Below are positions 1-5,337 of a stretch of 5,337 bases of DNA, piece by piece. Origin of the DNA: Pseudopedobacter saltans. GTDB taxonomy: Bacteria; Bacteroidota; Bacteroidia; Chitinophagales; Chitinophagaceae. A program made the position numbers and the translations under genes. The notes under the pieces are model-generated. The model saw only the letters and a program-made list of their open reading frames with translations. It had not been told where the DNA came from and made no database searches. The number at the start of each line of letters is the position of its first letter. Within the stretch, counting starts at the first letter, position 1. Location of the stretch: the NCBI GenBank assembly GCA_003241175.1, contig QFOI01000258.1, forward strand, positions 1 to 5,337. Reading direction: 5' to 3'.

Positions 1-2157
1 AATATCAAAACCTCCATATCCTTTGATGTTGTAATTTCCTTGTATCATATCCGTTGTATAAAATCCACTTAAACTAAATTTCAAATCCCAAGGAAGTTGA
101 ACATCATGATTTGTCTGGAACTGAAAGGTCGTTTTTCTATTTCTGTAATTTGGCAATTTGTAATCTGAAGTAAATGCAGATATAGTAGTATTGGATTCCC
201 AAAACTTAGCGATCTTAATTGGCAAAGACAAATTAGCGGTCCATGAAGCAAACCCTTCGATATTGGCTTGACGATAAATCATAGAAACACTATCGTCTCC
301 TGGAAACATAATCTGAGCTATGTTGTTGCTGTATTTATGATAACCGACAGAAAGATTGTATTTATCTTTCAACGTATAACCTATCTCAAAATTATTGCTA
401 AACTGAGGTTGCAAATAAGGATTTCCTTCTGCTTTTGTAAAAGCATCAACATTCGTAACGAAAGGATTCAACTGCCAATACGAAGGACGACGCACTTGCC
501 TATTGTAGGAAAATGTAAGATAGTTAACTCCGGCACTATCCGTATTTCTTTTTAGGAAAACACTTGGAAACCAACCTGGATAAGAGCGCTTATTGACAAC
601 GTTGTTAGTTACAAGTTCTCCTTTTGTGGATGTATATTCCATGCGAAGACCAGTCTGAAATTCTGTATTCCAATATGATCCGTTAAAGTTCAGAAATCCA
701 GCATATATATTTTCTAAATAGTTGTAAATGTAGGATTGATTCTTATCGTCTTCCCATTGTCCATTGGGTTTATATTGGAATCCAGCATCGTTTTTCATAT
801 CGGAAGATGTTACTTTACCTCCACCACTTAAAGTATAGTTGCCTTTCAGCTTTTGGATGTATTTAATCTCCGACGTCCATATTTTATAGTTACTACTTAC
901 ACCATTACGATAACTTGTATCCTTGTCAGGAGTCATGGTTGTGTAATAGGTATTAATATCCGAACTATTGCTCCGCGTTGCAATATTAGATGTGTAATCA
1001 GCTTTAACACTCAAATTACTTCCGATAGAATCCGTTTTGAGATTATAGTTGAAGCTTACATTTTTCATGTTACGATCATTTGCATTCCCAATCATTCCAT
1101 CCAAAAATCTACTCTTGGAACTATCAGGGTACAACAATTGTGTTTTGCTAATCATTGGAAACTTTGTGTTGCCATCGTTTCCCGTAAATTCTAACCCTAT
1201 GTATTGGTTATCTGTAAGATCGTATGTCGCTCCTAGTTTATAAAAGTTACTGTTCCAATTGGTTGTATTGTCATATCTAGAATGATATTGATAATCCAAT
1301 TTTGAGTAAGAACGATCTTCAATATAATAGTCGTAGTCCTTTCCTTTATTTAAACTATAAGTACCAGTCAATCCGAGTTTGTTATGTTTATAATTTAGTT
1401 GCACATTCTCATTCCAACCCGCATAGCGCCCTTGTGTATAGGAAGATGAAACACTCCCATTCAAACCAGACTTTCTATTCTTTTTGTACACAATATTGAT
1501 CAATGCATTACTACCAGCGTCATACTCAGCAGAAGGATGTGGGATTATTTCCAAGGACTGAATATCTTCAGCTCTAAGGCTTTTAAGAAAGTTAGCCAAA
1601 TCATCACCTGAAAGTTGGAGCAAACGACCATCGACCATCACTCTTACACCAGATTGACCGTTTATGGATATTTCATCTTTATTATTGACAAATACGCCAG
1701 GAGCCATCTTGAATAGCTGTTCTGCATTCTTCCCCGCTGTTATGGCATTGTCCTGTACATTCATTACAATCCTGTCAATCTTTCTCGAAATGAATGGTTT
1801 TTTAGTGGAAGAAGCTACTGTTACGCCCTCCAATTTTGTGTTATTATTTTCTAGATTAACGGTTAGACCGTTTGGGAAATCATTGTTGAAAGATTGTATA
1901 TAATCTTTGTAGCCAACTTGATTTATTTTTAAAACAAAACTTTTATGCTCCAACTCAAACGAAAATGTACCCGAATCCGAACTTATTTTTTCAAAAATGG
2001 GTGTTTGGGCCGTATCATTGGAAAACACAAGAACTGTTGCATAAGCAATTGGACTATTGGACTTGTCTACAACCTTACCAGAATAAATCGACTTGTTCTG
2101 TGCTTGAGCAGAAACCAAAACCATCAAGGACATCATTACTAAAACTAGGGACCGCAT
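1..2157 (-). CDS. TonB-dependent-receptor-like outer-membrane beta-barrel protein (3'-partial)
   Basis: Seen: an uninterrupted reading frame of 719 codons from ATG at 2157 to the window edge. Residues 1-19 form a signal peptide (MRSLVLVMMSLMVLVSAQA, likely cleaved before QN). Residues about 24-105 resemble a carboxypeptidase-like regulatory domain (YSGKVVDKSNSPIAYATVLV). Residues about 110-225 are a plug-like domain with APGVFV, ISINGQSGVRVMVDGR, LSGDDLANFLKSL and a closing INIVYKK. From about 230 onward alternating aromatic and polar stretches suggest beta-barrel strands, for example SSSYTQGRYAG and FEIGYTLKDKYNLSVGY. Known: this architecture is the Bacteroidota outer-membrane beta-barrel family related to TonB-dependent receptors; full proteins are usually about 800 residues or more, so the last part of the barrel is missing here. 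Inferred: outer-membrane uptake or surface protein, substrate unknown. It does not look like a SusC polysaccharide receptor, and any partner downstream is outside the window. The leader is A-rich without a Shine-Dalgarno sequence, which is normal for this phylum. Confidence 0.93.
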   Translation of the reverse strand, partial: MRSLVLVMMSLMVLVSAQAQNKSIYSGKVVDKSNSPIAYATVLVFSNDTAQTPIFEKISSDSGTFSFELEHKSFVLKINQVGYKDYIQSFNNDFPNGLTVNLENNNTKLEGVTVASSTKKPFISRKIDRIVMNVQDNAITAGKNAEQLFKMAPGVFVNNKDEISINGQSGVRVMVDGRLLQLSGDDLANFLKSLRAEDIQSLEIIPHPSAEYDAGSNALINIVYKKNRKSGLNGSVSSSYTQGRYAGWNENVQLNYKHNKLGLTGTYSLNKGKDYDYYIEDRSYSKLDYQYHSRYDNTTNWNSNFYKLGATYDLTDNQYIGLEFTGNDGNTKFPMISKTQLLYPDSSKSRFLDGMIGNANDRNMKNVSFNYNLKTDSIGSNLSVKADYTSNIATRSNSSDINTYYTTMTPDKDTSYRNGVSSNYKIWTSEIKYIQKLKGNYTLSGGGKVTSSDMKNDAGFQYKPNGQWEDDKNQSYIYNYLENIYAGFLNFNGSYWNTEFQTGLRMEYTSTKGELVTNNVVNKRSYPGWFPSVFLKRNTDSAGVNYLTFSYNRQVRRPSYWQLNPFVTNVDAFTKAEGNPYLQPQFSNNFEIGYTLKDKYNLSVGYHKYSNNIAQIMFPGDDSVSMIYRQANIEGFASWTANLSLPIKIAKFWESNTTISAFTSDYKLPNYRNRKTTFQFQTNHDVQLPWDLKFSLSGFYTTDMIQGNYNIKGYGGFDI

Positions 2158-2247
2158 ATAATTTTTATTTAATCTTACATATAGCCAAACCAATAGAATG
2201 CCCTTCAAAAAAAACACTTCTAAACAATTGATTATCAACACATATAA

Positions 2248-2280
2248 CAAAGATAAAATAATCGATTGCCCGAATACGAA
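2248..2280 (-). promoter_or_regulatory. candidate Bacteroidota promoter for the receptor gene
   Basis: Reading the minus strand, TATCTTTG (2255 down to 2248) matches the Bacteroidota -7 consensus TAnnTTTG exactly. TTCG (2280 down to 2277), one base off the -33 element TTTG, lies 21 nt upstream, which suits the usual spacing. Transcription would begin near 2244, leaving an untranslated leader of roughly 85 nt before the ATG at 2157. The -7 consensus is short and can occur by chance in AT-rich DNA, and the -33 match is imperfect, so this is a prediction only. Confidence 0.4.
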
Positions 2281-2291
2281 CATCGATTGCC
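2261..2291. repeat. pair of 10-bp direct repeats, possible operator
   Basis: ATCGATTGCC occurs at 2261-2270 and again, identically, at 2282-2291. The start-to-start distance is 21 bp, about two turns of the helix, so both copies present the same face of the DNA. The core ATCGAT is itself palindromic. Relative to the candidate receptor promoter, one copy lies in the spacer between the -33 and -7 elements and the other just upstream of -33. Such an arrangement is common for protein-binding sites, but no regulator is encoded in the window and binding is inferred only. Confidence 0.45.
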
Positions 2292-2397
2292 ACACAATGG
2301 AACAGTTCAACAAAGGAAAAAGAGTAGTAAAAAGAGAAATTTCCAAGAAAAAAACATACATTATAGCAATAACATCTACATAAACGAATCATTATAT

Positions 2398-3525
2398 ATG
2401 AAAAATCTTCTAGAAGAAAGAAACTGGCGTATACCAAATTGGCCTGTATGGTTGAACAATCTTTTAGTCGTCTTCATTATTGCTACTATATCCATTGGGA
2501 TAGGTTGGGCAATAGTAGTTATACTCAGAAAAATCATCAAAAGAACCGCAGGAAAGAAAGGCCGATTTATACTCTATCACAATATCTTGTCTCACTGGAC
2601 TTGTCCTGTTGCTGTCTTAATCCCTTTATTGATAAGCTTTTCGCTGATCAACAACCTCACCATTTCTGATGTCATACAGACTAAAATCAATAAAATATAC
2701 AGTGTTGCGTTTACTATTACTACTGCGTGGCTATTGATAAGTGCTGTTTACATTATAGAAGCACAGCTTCTTTCATTCCTTAACCTAAAAAAAGACGACA
2801 ACCTCAAAGAAAGAAAAGCTATTACACAATTGCAGTTCGTCAAGAGAATACTTATTGGCATCATTGCACTACTGACTATATCGGTGATATTGATCAATTT
2901 TGACAGTCTTCGTCAACTGGGTGACACGCTTTTAAAAAGTGTAGGTATTGGTAGTTTAATTATTGGTTTCGCAGCCCAGAAAAGTTTGGCCAATCTTTTA
3001 GCAGGTTTTCAGATAGCTTTCACGCAACCCTTACGTATTGATGATGTATTAATTGTTGAAGGTGAATGGGGACGAGTGGAAGAAATCACGCTTACCTATG
3101 TTGTTTTAAAAATATGGGACGAAAGAAGACTTATTTTACCTATCCAATACTTTATAGAAAAACCGTTTCAGAACTGGACAAGATCTAGTTCTGATATATT
3201 GGGAACTGTTTTTCTTTACACGGATTTTGCCATGCCAATAGAGCCTATAAGAGAAGAGTTCAAAAGACTACTTCAAACATCTGCTTATTGGGATGAAAGA
3301 GTCAATGTTGTACATGTAACTGACCTTTCCAAAGGACAAAAAGAAATTCGTCTGTTGATGAGTGCCAATACTAGTTCGCACTGTTTTGAATTGAGAGCAT
3401 TTGTCCGAGAAAACATTATCGCATTTATAAGTGAACATTATCCAAACCAATTGATACGCACTCGTATTGAAATGCTCCAGTCCCAAAAGGAAGATCCCAT
3501 GGAAAACATGGAACCTTCTTTCTAA
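2398..3525 (+). CDS. MscS-family mechanosensitive ion channel protein
   Basis: Complete 375-residue protein. Seen: hydrophobic helices at about 21-44, 68-87, 100-128 and 148-167, then the pore-lining helix at about 177-210 with the glycine/alanine-rich SVGIGSLIIGFAAQKSLANL, followed by LLAGFQIAFTQPLRIDD. The cytoplasmic beta domain follows (GEWGRVEEI at 222-230, then DERRLILPIQYFIEKPFQNW at 241-260), with an alpha/beta C-terminal domain to about 360 and a short polar tail. Known: the family forms oligomeric inner-membrane channels that open under membrane tension and release solutes on hypo-osmotic shock. With four helices before the pore helix it resembles the larger MscS relatives such as YnaI rather than the three-helix E. 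coli MscS, hence no symbol. Start: the frame is open back to an ATG at 2266, but those extra 44 residues are polar and basic, look unlike a channel N-terminus and would overlap the direct repeats, so the ATG at 2398 is preferred. The stop is 4 bp from that of the convergent peptidase gene. Confidence 0.93.
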   Translation: MKNLLEERNWRIPNWPVWLNNLLVVFIIATISIGIGWAIVVILRKIIKRTAGKKGRFILYHNILSHWTCPVAVLIPLLISFSLINNLTISDVIQTKINKIYSVAFTITTAWLLISAVYIIEAQLLSFLNLKKDDNLKERKAITQLQFVKRILIGIIALLTISVILINFDSLRQLGDTLLKSVGIGSLIIGFAAQKSLANLLAGFQIAFTQPLRIDDVLIVEGEWGRVEEITLTYVVLKIWDERRLILPIQYFIEKPFQNWTRSSSDILGTVFLYTDFAMPIEPIREEFKRLLQTSAYWDERVNVVHVTDLSKGQKEIRLLMSANTSSHCFELRAFVRENIIAFISEHYPNQLIRTRIEMLQSQKEDPMENMEPSF

Positions 3526-3529
3526 AAAA

Positions 3530-5337
3530 TTACAATAAGCCTCTATGCTTTAACATGGGTTCTATATTGGGCTTACGTCCCGTAAGACTATAAAACATCT
3601 CATTATAGTCTTCCGTATTGCCTTTGGACAAAATTTTGTCACGATACGCTTGACCGTTTTTGCGTGTCAAACCACCATTTTGTTCAAACCATGCAAATAC
3701 GTCGTTATCCAACATTTCGGCCCATTGGTAAGCGTAGTAGCCAGCACAATATCCATTTCCCCAAATATGTTGAAAGTAGGAACTACGATATCTTGGCGGC
3801 ACTTGCGCGACCTGTAATCCAGTCCTTTCCAAAGCTGCAGTTTCAAACGCGTCAACGCTTTCAATCGTGTTGTCCACACTAATCGTATGCCACTGCATAT
3901 CTAATTGCGAAGATGCCAACAATTCTGTAAGAGCATAACCTTGATTAAAAGTGGTTGTCTTCTTAATTTTATCGATAAGTGTTTGCGGTATTACCTCTCC
4001 AGTTTGGTAGTGTACGGCATAATTACGCAAAACTGAATCTTCCAAAGCCCAATGTTCATTCATCTGAGAAGGTAACTCTACAAAATCCCTAGCCACAGAA
4101 GTTCCAGAAAGGCTTGGATATTGCTGATCCGCGAAAAAGCCGTGCATAGCATGTCCAAACTCGTGAAACAATGTCGACACATCATCGTAACTCAAAAGAC
4201 ATACTTGTCCTTCTATTGGTTTGGTATAGTTGCAGACATTATAGATGACTGGTTTCTGTTGTAGTAAATGTGATTGGGTGACAATATTTTCCATCCAAGC
4301 ACCACCCGATTTATTATCTCTTTTAAATGGATCAAAATAAAACAATCCCAATACGCTTCCATCTTCTTCAAACAGTTCGTACACACGTACATCAGGATGG
4401 TATACCGGAAAATCATTGCTTTTCTTGAACGTAATTCCGTATAGTTTTTCAGCAGCATAAAAAACACCTTTTTCCAATACGTTTTCTAGTTCTAGATAAG
4501 GTGTAATTTCGGACTCTTGCAAATCATATTTTTCCTTACGAACTTGTTCCGCATAGAAATTCCAGTCATAAGTAGCCAATTCAAATGAATCCTTTTGGCT
4601 ATTGATTAATGCCTGTATAGTTTCCGCTTCTTCTTTCGCCTTTGCCTTCGCAGGTTCTACCAGTTGTTTCAAAAAAGCTTGCACGTTTTCGGATTTTTTT
4701 GCCATTTGGTCTTGTAAACTCCATTCCGCAAAATTTTCGAAACCTAATAAATGGGCTTTTTGAGCTCTGATTTTCGCCAATTTCAATACGATTCCTCGTG
4801 TATCGTTATCATCATTTAGAGAAGTTCTGTTCCAACTTTTTTCAAATAGTTGTTGGCGTACATTTCTATTGGAAAGTTTGGCCAATATTGGCTGCTGTGT
4901 CGTATTAGTAATACCCAAAAGGAATTTCCCGTCATTACCAGCTTTCGTGGCGGCTTCTTTTGCCAAATGCACATCATCCGAACCTAAACCTTCCAGTTTC
5001 ACTTCATCGTCCACCAATACAAATGTTTTCTTCGCAGCGGAGATCAATTTGGTATTGAACTGTGTCATCAACAAGGCTTCTTTTTCATTCAACTGCTTAA
5101 GTTCTTCTTTTTTATCATTAGAAAGATTTGCCCCGGCTAGTAGAAATTTTTCATAATAAAATTCCAAAAGACGAGCAGACTCTTTATCCAAATCCAGTTG
5201 GGTTTTATGTTCATAAAGTCTCTTAACTCTTTGAAACAATGCATCATTTAAGAAAATAGCATCATGTTGCGCCGCTAACTTAGGAGCCACATCTTCTTCT
5301 ATTTTTTGCAAAACGTCATTGGTATTGGCATTGGACA
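3530..5337 (-). CDS. dcp: M3-family zinc metallopeptidase, Dcp-type dipeptidyl carboxypeptidase (5'-partial)
   Basis: 601 complete codons are visible and the frame stays open at the right edge. Residues are numbered here from the TTG at 5311, which is not a credible start because family-typical sequence (SNANTNDV) precedes it. Seen: the zinc motif HEFGH at 383-387 with catalytic Glu384; the third zinc ligand is expected at Glu412 in DFVELPSQMNEHW, 29 residues after the first His, as in E. coli Dcp. The substrate-binding set His515, Tyr521 and Tyr528 in HIWGNGYCAGYYAY matches the spacing of His601, Tyr607 and Tyr614 of E. coli Dcp. The protein ends MLKHRGLL, typical of the family. Known: such enzymes remove C-terminal dipeptides from peptides; relatives are about 670-720 residues, so roughly 70-120 N-terminal residues are missing. 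Whether it carries a signal peptide cannot be seen, so its cell location is open. Oligopeptidase A (PrlC) is the main alternative, but FFADQQYPSLSGT favours Dcp. All key residues are intact. Confidence 0.92.
   Translation of the reverse strand, partial: SNANTNDVLQKIEEDVAPKLAAQHDAIFLNDALFQRVKRLYEHKTQLDLDKESARLLEFYYEKFLLAGANLSNDKKEELKQLNEKEALLMTQFNTKLISAAKKTFVLVDDEVKLEGLGSDDVHLAKEAATKAGNDGKFLLGITNTTQQPILAKLSNRNVRQQLFEKSWNRTSLNDDNDTRGIVLKLAKIRAQKAHLLGFENFAEWSLQDQMAKKSENVQAFLKQLVEPAKAKAKEEAETIQALINSQKDSFELATYDWNFYAEQVRKEKYDLQESEITPYLELENVLEKGVFYAAEKLYGITFKKSNDFPVYHPDVRVYELFEEDGSVLGLFYFDPFKRDNKSGGAWMENIVTQSHLLQQKPVIYNVCNYTKPIEGQVCLLSYDDVSTLFHEFGHAMHGFFADQQYPSLSGTSVARDFVELPSQMNEHWALEDSVLRNYAVHYQTGEVIPQTLIDKIKKTTTFNQGYALTELLASSQLDMQWHTISVDNTIESVDAFETAALERTGLQVAQVPPRYRSSYFQHIWGNGYCAGYYAYQWAEMLDNDVFAWFEQNGGLTRKNGQAYRDKILSKGNTEDYNEMFYSLTGRKPNIEPMLKHRGLL
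3572..3610. repeat. two adjacent inverted repeats in the 3' end of the peptidase gene
   Basis: CTTACG (3572-3577) and CGTAAG (3581-3586) form a perfect 6-bp stem with a 3-nt loop. Immediately after, GACTATAA (3586-3593) and TTATAGTC (3603-3610) form a perfect 8-bp stem with a 9-nt loop. The two share one base and both lie inside codons for the conserved C-terminal region (FYSLTGRKPNIEP). No T-run follows on either strand, so this is not a standard intrinsic terminator. It lies 47-85 bp past the channel stop codon, where the channel transcript could end. Confidence 0.35.

Larger units (their letters stand above)
2158..2397. promoter_or_regulatory. divergent intergenic region between receptor and channel genes
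   Basis: This 240-bp stretch separates the two divergent start codons and must hold the promoters of both, unless either gene is driven from inside its neighbour. It is strongly AT-rich, with an A8 tract at 2207-2214. It contains one recognisable Bacteroidota-type -7 element on the minus strand and a pair of direct repeats, listed separately. On the plus strand I find no TAnnTTTG element at all, so the channel promoter is not identified. Neither gene has a purine-rich Shine-Dalgarno sequence ahead of its start; both leaders are A/T-rich. Confidence 0.7.

Noticed and set aside
268..1499. Several plus-strand open frames of 64-113 codons
   Set aside because: They are antisense to the continuous receptor frame, show no recognisable domain, and have compositions typical of shadow translations.
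1858..1872. Perfect inverted repeat AACGGT-TAG-ACCGTT
   Set aside because: It lies within receptor codons near the end of the N-terminal domain, has no T-run or promoter next to it, and a 6-bp palindrome in 5 kb is expected by chance.
2207..2214. A8 homopolymer as a possible phase-variation tract
   Set aside because: It is short and sits in the untranslated leader rather than in codons or a promoter spacer, so it is more simply AT-rich background.
2165..2437. 90-codon minus-strand frame spanning the divergent intergenic region
   Set aside because: It is rich in Phe, Tyr and Cys from A/T-rich DNA, overlaps the channel start and the regulatory repeats, and matches no family I recognise.
3497..3511. 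CCATG/CATGG hairpin near the channel stop as a terminator
   Set aside because: The stem is only 5 bp, is inside the channel codons, and is not followed by a real T-run.
3664..5156. Open frames of 70-95 codons on both strands within the peptidase gene
   Set aside because: They overlap a clearly conserved M3 peptidase frame in other phases and show no family features.
1..5337. A linked receptor, channel and peptidase system for peptide uptake
   Set aside because: The genes are divergent and convergent, not an operon; each is a common housekeeping-type family in Bacteroidota and nothing in the sequence ties their functions together.

Overview
The window looks like a piece of a Bacteroidota chromosome, most plausibly from the Sphingobacteria/Chitinophaga side of the phylum, though lineage within the phylum cannot be fixed from this sequence. 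The reasons are AT-rich DNA, an outer-membrane receptor with the Bacteroidota-type carboxypeptidase-like N-terminal domain, A-rich leaders without Shine-Dalgarno sequences, and a Bacteroidota-style -7 promoter element. It holds three substantial genes and one short regulatory gap. Two of the genes run off the window edges.

Layout: positions 1-2157 (minus strand) carry the first 719 codons of a TonB-dependent-receptor-like outer-membrane beta-barrel protein; its C-terminal end lies beyond the left edge. Positions 2158-2397 are the divergent intergenic region. It contains two identical 10-bp direct repeats exactly 21 bp apart, lying over a candidate promoter for the receptor. Positions 2398-3525 (plus strand) encode a complete 375-residue MscS-family mechanosensitive channel. 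Positions 3530-5337 (minus strand) carry an M3-family zinc metallopeptidase of the dipeptidyl carboxypeptidase (Dcp) type; its N-terminus lies beyond the right edge.

The channel and peptidase genes converge with only 4 bp between their stop codons, so any 3' end formed by one transcript must fall inside or beside the other gene. The receptor and channel genes diverge and share one upstream region. No operon is visible: each gene is transcribed on its own within the window, and nothing shows that the three work together.

No mobile element, CRISPR array, tRNA or rRNA was recognised, and I see no convincing new multi-gene system. The observations most worth a second look are the helically phased direct repeats over the putative receptor promoter and the very tight convergent junction with inverted repeats next to it.
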